Positions 17,823-27,192 are shown, counted from the stretch's first letter. The stretch is DNA of 64,000 nucleotides from DASXMT01 sp963812965 (GCA_963812965.1 CAWEXG010000004.1:1-64000), one strand, 5' to 3'. Translations and numbers: made by a program. The notes: generated from the sequence alone by a model not told the origin.

Positions 17823-18290
17823 ATGACACTGACCCCCATCATGAGTCGGCCCGCAAGCCAAGCTTTGTCCAGCATTGACCTGGATCTGTCGATGGTTCGC
17901 AGCAAGCTGGCCCACCCAGAAGAAGGCGAGGCTTGGACCGAAGAGCAACTCGATCTGGCAGAGCACGAGTACCGGAAGTTCCTGGCCCTCTGCATTGCCT
18001 ACCCGGACGAGGCCGTCGTTCCCTGTCGGCTGGTCGACCTGTTCTGGCACCAACACATTCTCGACACGAGGGCGTACCGCGAGGACTGCCAGCGGCTGTT
18101 CGGCTTTTTCTACGACCATTACCCGTACTTCGGACTGAACGGGCCCGAGGACGCGGAAAACCTGGTTCGGGCGTACGATGTCACCCTTCGACTTTACGAG
18201 CTCAACTTCGGGGACACTCCCGATGGATCATGGAAAAGTGGCTCGGCTGAAAAATGCAGAACGGGGTGCAAGCCCATGAAGTGCAAGTAG
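17823..18290 (+). CDS. glycine-rich-domain-protein-like (PF07173-type) protein
   Basis: About 155 residues. The core LVDLFWHQHILDTRAYREDC followed by RLFGFFYDHYPYFGLNG matches the conserved WHxHxxDTxxYxxDC...HxPYFG pattern of the family also found in plant GRDPs and bacterial islands. The biochemical role is unknown. The tail has extra Cys residues (KCRTGCKPMKCK). I chose the ATG at 17823 because GGAG lies 9 bases upstream; 17799 is an in-frame alternative. Confidence 0.65.
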   Translation: MTLTPIMSRPASQALSSIDLDLSMVRSKLAHPEEGEAWTEEQLDLAEHEYRKFLALCIAYPDEAVVPCRLVDLFWHQHILDTRAYREDCQRLFGFFYDHYPYFGLNGPEDAENLVRAYDVTLRLYELNFGDTPDGSWKSGSAEKCRTGCKPMKCK

Positions 18291-18387
18291 CGGTCGCCAC
18301 CAATTCCGGCCGCCTGGGCGAGCATATGGTTCACAGGGCTCAGGTACGTTCGTAGAGCGCTTCACCACACAATGGGAGATAGGACCG

Positions 18388-18588
18388 ATGGCACAAGGAC
18401 TTGATGGCCGACACCGCGATCAGAATGGACGGATCGAGGCTAAGCACGGCAACACCAAGATCAAGAATTTGAAGGACGACTACCCGGAGTTGAAGAACTT
18501 CAGGAATGAAGACACGCTGGGAGATGTCCGCGACAGGTACGGGGTCGACAGCCTGGATGCCCTGCTCCGCAAGCTCCGGGACCAGTAG
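18388..18588 (+). CDS. small hypothetical protein, 66 residues
   Basis: Highly charged: MAQGLDGRHRDQNGRIEAKH, then GNTKIKNLKDDYPELKNF and YGVDSLDALLRKLRDQ. A GGGAGATAGGA ribosome site precedes the ATG. The C-terminal helix plus basic N-terminus suggest a small DNA- or protein-binding factor of the mobile region. Family not recognised. Confidence 0.5.
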   Translation: MAQGLDGRHRDQNGRIEAKHGNTKIKNLKDDYPELKNFRNEDTLGDVRDRYGVDSLDALLRKLRDQ

Positions 18589-18642
18589 TCCCTCAGCGTC
18601 CTCCTCGCCCGGGGCGGATAATGGCGAAATGGGCAACAGAAC

Positions 18643-19383
18643 GTGGCAACTGACAACGACCCTGTTGACTATGTCTACATCTCAGAGCGGCTGACCCGCG
18701 AGATCGTCCAACAGCACGAGGCCGCACGTCCTCGCAAGCGGTGGAGCGCAGGATTCAACCTGCACTGGATTGAGTTGCGGAAGAATCACGTACCTGTCGA
18801 TTTTGAGAATCGGTTTGAACTTGCGGACCGAGCATCGACCTCTGTGGCGAATCTCACCGGGGCTCTCTCGGCTCCCGGACCGTTCATTCGGGAGACCACC
18901 GACCTGAGCTTCATGAAGGTACAGGTCCACTTGGGGTTCAAGGGAACTGGGCATCAGTTTGTAGCTGGATATTTTGCCGATCTCATACTGGATGATCTGG
19001 GCCGCGTCTTCATTGCTCTCTTCGGTTCGATCACCAACGTGCGCGGATGGAGAAAGACTGACGAACTACAAGCCGATGTTTCGCCGTCCGATGTCGCCGG
19101 TCTGTATGAATTGCTGTCATCTTCGCTTGAGGCCGTAGACGCCCCCGTCGTGAAGCGCCGCATACGGGATGATCGAGAACTGACTCTCGACGACCGATTC
19201 GAATCAGCCCACGGAATAGCCTTTCGCCACAGCGAGCCCCTCCGAAATCGACGCGAACTTGAGTTTCTGGCTGTCAGCCACGAACTGGTATTCGACATCT
19301 CCCTACATCAACAGCACTACGACGTGGCGCTTCTCGGATCGCCAGTCTGGATCAGGACCCCTCAGCCCAAACCTTGGGTCTGA
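18643..19383 (+). CDS. hypothetical protein (SAVMC3_10250/DUF7019-like)
   Basis: A 246-residue protein starting at GTG with VDYVYISERLTREIVQQHEA, an opening I associate with the actinobacterial SAVMC3_10250 family. It is followed by a mixed alpha/beta body (FVAGYFADLILDDLGRVFIALFGS) and ends LLGSPVWIRTPQPKPWV. No signal peptide or membrane helix. Function unknown. It ends next to the oppositely oriented HEPN-like pair. Confidence 0.5.
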   Translation: MATDNDPVDYVYISERLTREIVQQHEAARPRKRWSAGFNLHWIELRKNHVPVDFENRFELADRASTSVANLTGALSAPGPFIRETTDLSFMKVQVHLGFKGTGHQFVAGYFADLILDDLGRVFIALFGSITNVRGWRKTDELQADVSPSDVAGLYELLSSSLEAVDAPVVKRRIRDDRELTLDDRFESAHGIAFRHSEPLRNRRELEFLAVSHELVFDISLHQQHYDVALLGSPVWIRTPQPKPWV

Positions 19384-19384
19384 C

Positions 19385-19978
19385 CTATGAATCCGGCTGA
19401 GCGCCCGTCAATGCCAGGAGTGCGGCAATTGCGGATCCTCTCGATAGAAGCTGGCAGGCGTTGAGATCCCGTTCGCTGATCTCGTAATGCTGATCTACCT
19501 GGCCACCGTTGGTACTAGTCCGGAATTTCCAGGCCGGAGAAGTCAGGAAGGTAACACCAACGCCCGTGCGCGATCGCGCCGCCGGAGGTCATTGCGGGTC
19601 CCCGTGCTCAGGAATACTGCGACTTGAGAGAATGCCGAGTCAGCGGGAAAGAACGTTAGCCACGGGAAGTATGAGTGAGTCATGCAACCACAGAAATGCA
19701 ACGTACAGCTCGGTCATCACCTGTGCTCGAACGATTGGCGGATTGCCGGAATTGGAACGCGCGAAGTCCATCCACGCCTGAAAGGCCGTGAGTTCTTCCA
19801 CGTAGCGTTCGGGCGGAATGACAATCGATTGCCGGAGCCGATTGGTCGTCATGTCGTCGAGGCTTGAGACCTCGCCGTGGATGGTGGTTGCGAGCTGCCT
19901 CCAGGTGGCATCGGAGAGTTTCGGCGATTCAGTTGCGAGATGAGCCTTCTGGAGTTGGCGATCAAGGCCGGCAAACAT
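19385..19978 (-). pseudogene. decayed paralogue of the HEPN-like gene
   Basis: Starting at MFAGLDRQLQKAHLATES, it follows the neighbouring gene closely (IVIPPERYVEELTAFQAWMD, RAQVMTELYVAFLWLHDSL). Frameshifts near 19650 and 19575 then lead into FPADSAFSQVAVFLSTGTRN, AIAHGRWCYLPDFSGLE and, after another shift near 19510, QHYEISERDLNACQLLSRGS to the stop at 19385. It is a full-length tandem duplicate now in pieces. The AIAHG motif survives. Confidence 0.7.
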
Positions 19979-20027
19979 TACGACACCGCCAATTTGCCAA
20001 GACCAGATTCCAGCGAGAGCGTATACA

Positions 20028-20615
20028 TCAAGGATGTGCCTCGTTGAAGGCAAGTAGCGCAGCGATCGCTGATCCGCGGCTCAGAAGCTGCCATCTATCA
20101 AGTTCGGCGTTATCAAGTTCGAAACGTTGATGGCTGTTACCTCGAGGTGGTCCGTCCCAGTACTCCAGACCACTGAAGTCCGGAAGATAACACCAGTTGC
20201 CGTGAGCGATTGCATTTCGCAAGCTTCTGCGAGCTCCCGATCGCAGGAATTTGTCGACTCGGAAGAATACCGAACCTTCGGGTAGAACCGCTGCGATCGG
20301 TGACATCAGAGAGTCGCGCAGCCACACAAAGGCGACGTAGAGCTCGGTCATCACCTGCGCTCGGACAATCGCCGGGATTGTGCGGTTTGCATGTGCTAAT
20401 TCCATCCACTCCTGAAATGCTTTTAGCTCCTCAACATAACGCTCGGGTGAAATCAGAACGTCACTTCTAAGCTGGCGGATCGTGGTCTCACCCAGGCCAA
20501 CGATCTCGTTGTGGATTGAAGTCGCTATCAGACTGCACTCCGCCTCACTCAAATTGGGTGCCTCATTCGCTGCCCCAGCACTTTTCATCTGCCCGTCGAG
20601 GTCGTCAAGGTTCAT
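20028..20615 (-). CDS. HEPN-like protein (possible ribonuclease), intact copy
   Basis: A 195-residue all-helical protein. Residues 133-139 are RNAIAHG, an R-x4-H motif of the kind that forms the RNase site in HEPN domains, preceded by helices with a conserved Tyr-rich segment (SPERYVEELKAFQEWMELAH, MTELYVAFVWLRDSL). No signal peptide. HEPN proteins are common toxins and defence effectors. Here there is no neighbouring MNT-type antitoxin. It lies upstream of its own decayed duplicate and inside an IS-bounded segment with a restriction system. Confidence 0.55.
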   Translation of the reverse strand: MNLDDLDGQMKSAGAANEAPNLSEAECSLIATSIHNEIVGLGETTIRQLRSDVLISPERYVEELKAFQEWMELAHANRTIPAIVRAQVMTELYVAFVWLRDSLMSPIAAVLPEGSVFFRVDKFLRSGARRSLRNAIAHGNWCYLPDFSGLEYWDGPPRGNSHQRFELDNAELDRWQLLSRGSAIAALLAFNEAHP

Positions 20616-20780
20616 CGTTCACTGGTGCTGCTCGCACTTGGGTTGCTCCGCCTCACTTCAGTGAATCGTAGATGGCGACTGGCAGGCAATCACGATTGAT
20701 CCCACTTCGTTGGCCCACGAGGACCGCAGATTGTTGAGTTCACCGGCGAAGTTCCAGGTCAAGTGCCCGCTCTAGTACTG

Positions 20781-20815
20781 GAGACGGGTTCGAAAACATC
20801 GCGATTACCTCCACC
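20781..20815 (+). repeat. degenerate tRNA-end repeat D
   Basis: GGGTTCGAA and ATTACCTCCACC resemble the T-arm and acceptor end of the tRNA-Ala repeats but with altered bases and spacing between. It stands 16 bases before the second IS1182 copy, the same arrangement as repeat C before the first copy. Confidence 0.4.
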
Positions 20816-20924
20816 CCAAACGTGCAGGTCAGAGGCTGTCGCACGAATGCGTGCGCAGGGCATGGAGCTGGGATTTCTCCAGCAGATCAGCCGTAGAGTC
20901 GGCGCATCATTCGGGCCGAGCGGC

Positions 20925-21463
20925 TCAGCCGACCGCCAGTCGCCGGTTCCGCACCTTCAAGAGGTTGTGCACCGAGCAGATCAGGCGCCATTCGCTCTCG
21001 ACCGCTGACAACCCGCGTCCCGAGAACCGTCTGTGGCGCAGGTTGGCCTTGATGTTCCCGAAGACCGGCTCGGTGGTGACCTTCCGTTTGGCGTAGCGGG
21101 CACGACCCTCCTCGGTATCGAGCCGGTCGAGCATCGCTTGTCGGAGCACCGCCGCGTCGCCGCGGCCGATGTCGGTGGGCGTCGAGGAGATGGAGTGCCC
21201 AGTTGTAGGAAATACCGAGCTCCTGTGCGGCAACGGTGAGGGTGGTCGACCCCGCCTCGACCTTGGCGAACACGTCGGCTCGCCGTGCGATGGTGTTCGG
21301 GTCGTGGTCGAGCTTGCCTCTGGTGGCGGGCATCGGCGTGATCAGGAGTTCGGCGGACGTCTCGACGATCAGGTTCTCGGTGCTCCAGTAGCCGGTGTCG
21401 GCGGCGAAGGTCCCCGGCAGCTGCGCACCTGCAGCCGCCAGGTTGGTCTCGGTGGCGGTGACC
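20925..21463 (-). pseudogene. IS1182 transposase, C-terminal fragment
   Basis: Corresponds to the last ~180 residues of the intact transposase (from TATETNLAAAGAQLPGT onward). A one-base insertion near 21173 (GCCGATGTCGG against GCCATGTCGG in copy 1) also shifts the frame. Separated from its N-terminal part by the IS21 element, so inactive. Confidence 0.85.
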
Positions 21464-21538
21464 TCGTGTCGACCGTCACGGAATTCCCTGGCGCTGCCGT
21501 CAGTAATTCCCTCGTCCGGCGTGCGTTTAATTTAGTTT

Positions 21539-21934
21539 CTACTCGATCGTATCTCCTTCCCGGATGAACGGGGCGTGACCGGCGGCGACGACCAAGCGAT
21601 CGTCCACGGTGACGGCCCGGCCGGTCACCGGTCCTCCGGCGCTGGGTCGGGCCGACTCCCTGGAAGAAGTAGCGCAGCTCGGTGGCCAACGCCTCGGCGC
21701 TGAAGTGACCGAGTTCCCGGCGGACCGGGACGGTGTGCGCCCCTCGCCGGAGCCGCACGATCCAGTCCCGGCCGGGCTGCGGTCCTCGGAGTCGTCCTGG
21801 ACGACCTCGACGACGAGTGCTTCTCTGGCCAAGGTGGGTCGGCACGCCGGCGAGCAGTAGATGGGTGGACGGCCCGACCCGACCCGGTGCGCGGCACGAC
21901 CGGGTTGTCGCAGTCCGGGCGCGGCGCAGATCAC
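21539..21934 (-). pseudogene. IS21 passenger gene: small cysteine-rich protein
   Basis: It begins at GTG just after istB (VICAAPG) and has RPPIYCSPACRPTLA, a zinc-finger-like C..C/CxxxC arrangement. A frame change is needed to read RDWIVRLRRGAHTVPVRREL and GHFSAEALATELRYFF, then another to reach VTVDDRLVVAAGHAPFIREG. Proteins in this position occur in some actinobacterial IS21 elements. Function unknown. Confidence 0.5.
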
Positions 21935-21943
21935 CGACGGCGC

Positions 21944-22699
21944 TCACTTGCCCGCTCCCTTCGGTGTCTGTCCCGGCCGCTTGTTGGGCCGGTAGGACTT
22001 GCCGTCCATGTGCACGTGGTGGGCCGAGTTCACGATGCGATCAAGGATCGACTCGGCCACCACCGGGTTCGGGAACAGCGAGTACCAGTCCGAGGCCTGG
22101 CGGTTGGCTGTGAAGATCGAGGTCTTGGCCATCCGGGCGGTGACCAGCTCGTAGAGGTCGTCGGCCTGGGCCAGGGTGAAGTCGCGCATGGCGAAGTCGT
22201 CGAAGACGATCACCGACGGCCGGCTCCACCGGCCGAGGCGCTGCTCGAAGCTCCGGTCGGCGTGACCACCGGCGAGGTCGGCCAGCAGTCGCGACGTCTT
22301 GGTGAAGACGACCGAGTACCCCCGTCGACAGGCCTGGTGCCCGAGCGCCTGGGCGATCATCGACTTTCCGACCCCGACCGGCCCGTGGAGGATCACCGAC
22401 TCGCCGGCCTCGACGAAGCGCAGCGTGGCGAGGTCACGGATCTGGGCGCCGGGATCTTCGGGTTGAACGAGAAGTCGTAGTCCTCGATGGTGACGGTCTG
22501 TTCGAAGCGCGCCGCCTTGACGCGGCGTTCGATCCCCGACCGCGTCGCGTCGGGCGGCCTCGTCCTCGCACAGGCTCTGGAGCAGCTCGACGTGACCGAG
22601 CTCACCGGCGGTCGCCTGGGCCAGGCGGGTCTCGAGGGTGTCGAGCATGCCGAAGAGCTTGAGCTTCGACAGGGTCTCTTCCAGGTGGTGCGGCTTCAT
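21944..22699 (-). pseudogene. istB: IstB-type transposition helper ATPase, with paired frameshifts
   Basis: AAA+ ATPase that aids IS21 transposition. It starts MKPHHLEETLSKLKLFGM, loses frame near 22540 and regains it near 22455. The alternative frame supplies IERRVKAARFEQTVTIEDYD. Walker A is HGPVGVGKS and Walker B VIVFDDFAM. The C-terminus ends KRPGQTPKGAGK. Full length if repaired. Confidence 0.8.
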
Positions 22700-24302
22700 C
22701 GGGCCACCTCCGATGTCGAAGAGGCCGCTCGGGCCCGTGGAGGTGGGCCGGGGCCGCCGGTGGGGACTGGGCCTCGTCTTCCTCGTCGAGCTCGATGCCG
22801 GCGACCAGGATCCCCTTGACCGTCTTGTAGGACGGGTCACCGGCCGAGCAGGGCCCTCGTGCAGGCGGCATCGAGGCGTTCGGCCTCGTACTTGTCGGCC
22901 AGCCCCACCACTCCCTGGGCCTGGCGGAGGCGGTAGAGGGCGTTGACCTCCATGATGGCGGCGACCACCTCGGTCCACCGACTCGCCGAGCTCGGCCGCC
23001 CGCCTGCGGCACCACGCCGGGGTGCGCATCATGAAGGCGATCTTCTCGGGCGGGTAGTGGTCGTAGTTGGTCTGCTTGCCCCGCTCGAGGCGCACGTGGG
23101 TGGCGACGAGGGTCCCCTCGAGGTAGATCTCGACGGTGCGTGCGCTCTCCCGGGCGTCGACCACCTTGCCGATGTGGATCCACGGCACGCTGTAGAGCGT
23201 CCTGCCCACCTTGACGTGGATGTCGGGCGGGACCTTGGGTGTCGACCACTTCGCCAGCTCGAACGGTGAGCGGGGCAGCGGAAGGAGGAGCGCCTTCTCC
23301 TCGGCGTCGAACAGTTCCTGGGGCGAGACCCGATCGATGCCCCGGTGCTGGCGGGTGTTGGCCACCTGCGCGCTCCAACGGAGCGCGTCGGCCTGCATGT
23401 GCGCGAGGTCCTTGAACTCGTCGGCCCGTCCGGCGAAGAACGAGTCTCGTGCATAGGGCACCGGCCGTTCCACCCGGGCCTTGTCCCGGGGTTTGCGGAC
23501 CCGGGCCGGGTCGATCAGACAGCCGTAGTGGGTGGCGAACTCGCCGAAGGCCTTGTTGATGAGCGGGTCATAGAGGTCGGGCTTGATCACCCCGGTCTTC
23601 AGATTGTCGGGCACCACCCGGGCGACCACACCCCCGAAGAATTCGAAGGCAAGCACGTGGCACTCCACCCAGGACGCCTCGTCCATGGTGAGCACCGGCC
23701 GCAAGAACATCATGCGGCTGAACGCCAGCACCATGATGAAGCCCTGCACCCGACGCCAGCGCTCCGTCGCCGGGTCGAACCAGCGCCCGAGCAACCCGTA
23801 GTCAACTTGTGCCTCCTCGCCGGGCGGTGGCGTGTCGCGCAGCACCGTCACGGCGGCCCGGGCGACCTCCTCTTCGAAGTTGGCCCAGATGTAGCGACGC
23901 ACCGATGACTCCGACGCACCGAGGCCGTGGTCGTCGCGCAGGCGCTGGTGCATGGTGGCGATGGTCACCACCCCGATCCAGTCCTTGATGCGATCGTGGT
24001 GCGGGGCGATCTCGGGCCATGTGGTCTGGCGCCGGGATCGGTCCACCAGCTCGGGGAACCAGCCCTCGGCGAGCGCCGCCCACTCCTCGGCGCTCGAGCG
24101 GCGGGCCGCCCGGGACGATGCCGGCCTCTCTGGCCGGCGTGATGTACTTGCGCACGGTCTTGGGGTCGAGGCCGAGCGACGAGCTCAGCTCGCCGATCCG
24201 GCGCCCGGCGTGCCAGTGCTGGAACAGTTCGACTACGTCGATCACTCTGATCGTTCTCCTTGCCACTCGTCCTCCTCGTCTCGTCGACGAGGGGATGCTC
24301 AA
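22700..24302 (-). pseudogene. istA: IstA-type transposase, multiply frameshifted
   Basis: DDE integrase of IS21. The N-terminal helix-turn-helix (IDVVELFQHWHAGRRIGELS) is in the first frame from 24302. A shift near 24110 leads to the catalytic core with EAQVDYG, VVPDNLKTGV and the Glu helix in RDKARVERPVPYARDSFF. Another shift near 22975 leads to YKTVKGILVAGIELDEEDE. The exact 3' end is unclear because of the shifts. Inactive as read. Confidence 0.8.
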
Positions 24303-24444
24303 CGGATAAGTGGCCGGAGCGAGGGATCCCTCCCCACCAGGGAATTCCGTGACGGCGAGCCAGGGAATTCCGTGACGGCGGGTTAGGGAATTACGTGACG
24401 GAAAAGCGCCTCAAATAGGGAATTCCGTGACGGCTGACAGACCA

Positions 24445-25348
24445 TGGGAACGAACATCGTCGAGTCATTGGCCGCGTTGGTCACTTCGGCAGCGACGATC
24501 ACCTGGTCGCCGCTCACCGCGGCCTGTGCGTTGTAGCCCTGGAGGAACCGGTTGCGGGCCCGCAACATCCGGCTGTCCGGGTCGGTGGTGTTGGCCAGGC
24601 GCTCCTTGTCGCGAGATCCGCCGGGTAGGGGCTTGCGACCAGGAAGTTTTCGCCCTGACTCGGCTTCCCGACGGGCCCGCTCGGCCTGGTGGGCCTCGAA
24701 GTTTGCTGCTCCTTGCTCGTCGAGCTGGCGCAGGGCCTCGCGCACCCGGGCCCGGCGGTCTGCCCCGGGGGCGAACCGCTCGGGCAGCTCGTCGCCTCGG
24801 GCCTTGCCGAATCGCTCGTCCTCGGCCGAGTCGACCGCTTCGGCCTCGGCCAGGATCTCTTCGGCCAGCTGTTGGCGTGTCCGGTTCGACCAGGCCGACG
24901 CGTTGGCCTCCATCTTCGTGCCGTCAATCGACACCACCGCGGTGTCGACCAGCCCTTCGTTCACGCACAACCCGAGCACCTGGCCGAACAGCTCGGCGAG
25001 GGACGCCTCGTGGCGACGCCTGAACCGGGCGAGCGTCGCGTGGTCAGGGGCCTGGTTGGCAGCCACCACCCGGAAGGCCACGTCTTCGACCAGGCGTCGC
25101 TCGATCCGTCTCGAGGAGCGCTCCCCGACGCAGTAGGAGTAGAGCAACGTGGCGAGCATGAGAGCCGGGTCGTAGGTGGCACCACCCCGGCCGTCCTCCC
25201 GATAGCCGGCGTAGAACCCAGCGAGATCCAGCTCGGCCACCACGTCCACGATGAACCAGGCCAGGTGGTCCTCGGGCAGCCAGTCAGCCACTGAAGGCGG
25301 CATTAGAAACTGCTGGTCACGATCTCCTTGGCGCACGTTGATCGGCAT
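24445..25348 (-). pseudogene. IS1182 transposase, N-terminal fragment
   Basis: Matches residues 1 to about 300 of the intact transposase from MPINVRQ to DSTMFVPMV, where the IS21 element interrupts it. A base change upstream (CCCACGCG against CCCGCGCG) opens a slightly longer reading frame, but the family start is at 25348. Confidence 0.85.
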
Positions 25349-25412
25349 GCCCCATGATCCCACGCGGCGCGAAACGCGGGTGGGACGGTCGGGATTCGTG
25401 CGACAGCCTCGT

Positions 25413-25436
25413 CAGCCGGGGTTTACGTCCCGGCTG
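25413..25436. repeat. hairpin immediately right of IS1182 copy 2
   Basis: CAGCCGGG, an 8-base loop, then CCCGGCTG: a perfect 8-bp stem with no T-tract. It may be the target hairpin used by the IS or an incomplete terminator. Confidence 0.45.
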
Positions 25437-25540
25437 TCTCGCGTTCGGAGCGATTTCGTGCGCGATCCGTGCGCGAACGGAATGACTTGACTTGTCCGCT
25501 TGCGAGTGCAGTCAGTTATTGGCGGGCTTCCTCTAATACT

Positions 25541-27046
25541 TTAATTACCGAAGATATCCTTCAGGGTCAGAAGAGCTACATCGCTTCGTGTCTTGGCTTC
25601 GTCTGTTAGACGAGGGTCGAATCCGATTGCGGATGCGAAGAGCAAATGAGTTGATGGACTATCGAGAAGGGCCCGGATCCCTTCGAGGCGACCAAGGTCG
25701 CCCATACCGAGCATTCGAAGCTTGGCCTCACCTAGGAGTCTGACTGCATTCTTTTTTGAGTTCGACCCAGGGGCCAAGGCGACGACATCGAGTTCATGTT
25801 GTGCTTTTTCGTGAGGATCGGAGAGCACGGCACTTCCAACTTTCCCAATGGGCCCGCCCGTGATTGATTCCGAGGCGTAATGGGAGACAAACTCCCTCAC
25901 CAGCTGTTCAAAGTGCGGACCGAGCACCTGAGATTTGAATCGCGGTTGAGCATCGTTCCATGCAGCTGGTCCCTGTCGATCCTCGAATCGGCTGAGGTCG
26001 GGTTTTGTTACCACTTGGTGAAAACGGATAATAGGGTCTGCGATGCGATAAATGGGCCTCCGATCTCGGAGCACATCCTCATTCTTTGAGATGAAGCCGG
26101 TACGCACTAGTACGCCAAGGGAATGTTGTATCCCTCTCTGTGATCGGCCGACGGCGGATGCGATCTGGGCCTCCGAAGTTGCACCCCCAGCGACAGTCGC
26201 CAAAACTGAGTGGTACAGCGAGCGGTTGGTGAGTGCTCGCTCCTCACCAAGGAGAAATTCGTCTTCATTGAATAAGGCTGATGATGGGGAGAGGATCTCT
26301 TCAAGCACCCACTTGTCAAAGTCAGCGGGTTCGTTTGGAGTTGATCGAACCAAGGACTTGTAGCCCGGTGTGCCGCCGACGACAGCGTGCACGTGGAATG
26401 CGAGACCTGGATCCTGGATTCCCCAATACTCTGCAAACTCTCGGTAGGTGAAGGGTCGGACAACCACCTGAGCTTTGATCCGTCCTCGAAGAGGGCCGTC
26501 GAGAAGATCCTCCATGATCGACATTGCAGAGCCACACAGGATTAGGCGTAAAGGATTGCTCCCGCCGTCTTGAGATTCGTCTACGGCGCGCTGGATGAGG
26601 GATGGGAGAGATGCGGTCTTTGCAAGGTGATAGGGGAATTCGTCGAGAATTGCTACCCCTGGTTGTTTTTGGGTAGCGCCGCCGAGAAGCGAAGCACCTA
26701 GGATCGCTGCACCCATAACTGAACTCGTCGATCTGGACAAGGTACCCAGCTGTCTAAGTGCCTCGTCCCAGGTCCTGAGAGCGAGGGGGCCAACCCCGAC
26801 ATGTGCACCCAGCTTCTCGCCAAGTTCGTCAAGGGCCTGAGTGGTCTCGACTTCGAGTGCCTGGTGGTAGAAGCCCCCTGTGGCCTGAGCGATCCGGCGC
26901 AAGAGGAATGATTTGCCCTGCCGCCGCCGGCCGTAAACGAGGCCTATGGTGACCCCTGGGCTTTGATCCGTAGTGAACTTAAGGAGGTTTTCCCACTCCC
27001 GTTCGCGGTCGAAGAGATCAGCTGGCTTCGGGAGGTACTCTTCCAT
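25541..27046 (-). CDS. archaeal-type AAA ATPase with C-terminal DUF234-like nuclease-fold domain
   Basis: A 501-residue STAND/archaeal-ATPase family protein. Walker A is GRRRQGKS (39-46), Walker B VAILDE (131-136), a sensor-type CGSAMSIMEDL and the family hallmark VRPFTYREFAEYWG. A winged-helix segment follows (about 290-335), and then a C-terminal region with ELDVVAL and LLGEAKLR, a possible PD-(D/E)XK fold. These proteins are widespread in archaea and scattered, probably by transfer, in bacteria; the function is not established. The upstream region is AT-rich and unlike its surroundings, and holds two matched dyads. Confidence 0.8.
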   Translation of the reverse strand: MEEYLPKPADLFDREREWENLLKFTTDQSPGVTIGLVYGRRRQGKSFLLRRIAQATGGFYHQALEVETTQALDELGEKLGAHVGVGPLALRTWDEALRQLGTLSRSTSSVMGAAILGASLLGGATQKQPGVAILDEFPYHLAKTASLPSLIQRAVDESQDGGSNPLRLILCGSAMSIMEDLLDGPLRGRIKAQVVVRPFTYREFAEYWGIQDPGLAFHVHAVVGGTPGYKSLVRSTPNEPADFDKWVLEEILSPSSALFNEDEFLLGEERALTNRSLYHSVLATVAGGATSEAQIASAVGRSQRGIQHSLGVLVRTGFISKNEDVLRDRRPIYRIADPIIRFHQVVTKPDLSRFEDRQGPAAWNDAQPRFKSQVLGPHFEQLVREFVSHYASESITGGPIGKVGSAVLSDPHEKAQHELDVVALAPGSNSKKNAVRLLGEAKLRMLGMGDLGRLEGIRALLDSPSTHLLFASAIGFDPRLTDEAKTRSDVALLTLKDIFGN

Positions 27047-27052
27047 ACAGAT

Positions 27053-27089
27053 AATACTAACTCGAGTTTGTATAAATGGAGTTAGTAAT
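27053..27089. promoter_or_regulatory. dyad operator A upstream of the ATPase gene
   Basis: Arms ACTAA and TTAGT within AATACTAA-N21-TTAGTAAT, with core TTTGTATAAA. The inner bases extend the arms to TACTAACTC/GAGTTAGTA. It begins 7 bases upstream of the ATPase start codon, so a bound protein would block expression. Confidence 0.6.
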
Positions 27090-27155
27090 TTCCATTACGC
27101 TCTCTCGATTCCCCTATAAATTCCCCCCAATAAGGATCTCAGGAGCCTTGCGAAT

Positions 27156-27192
27156 ATTACTAATTGCGTTTTGTATTAACAGCTTTAGTAAT
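27156..27192. promoter_or_regulatory. dyad operator B, matching operator A
   Basis: ATTACTAA-N21-TTAGTAAT with the same 21-bp spacer and the core TTTGTATTAA. It lies 103 bases from operator A in the same AT-rich island. The identical spacing argues for one DNA-binding protein contacting both. Confidence 0.6.

Larger units (their letters stand above)
21464..24440 (-). mobile_element. IS21-family insertion sequence inside IS1182 copy 2
   Basis: Flanked by the 4-bp duplication GACC (21460-21463 and 24441-24444) relative to the uninterrupted copy 1. The ends carry multiple terminal repeats of CGTCACGGAATTCCC type: two at the left end (about 21474 and 21495) and four at the right (about 24341, 24362, 24386, 24418), characteristic of IS21. 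It contains istA, istB and a third gene, all frameshifted in this sequence. Confidence 0.85.
20832..25410 (-). mobile_element. IS1182-family copy 2, split by an IS21-family element
   Basis: The same 17-bp terminal inverted repeats lie at 20832-20848 and 25394-25410. The element is interrupted after GGTGACC (21463) by about 2.98 kb of IS21-type DNA and resumes at 24445. One-base differences from copy 1 include an extra G at about 21173. Same orientation as copy 1; the two flank 6.6 kb of defence and small genes. Confidence 0.85.

Noticed and set aside
12599..25410. Prophage
   Set aside because: No capsid, terminase, tail, portal or integrase genes; the content is IS elements, a restriction system and small genes.
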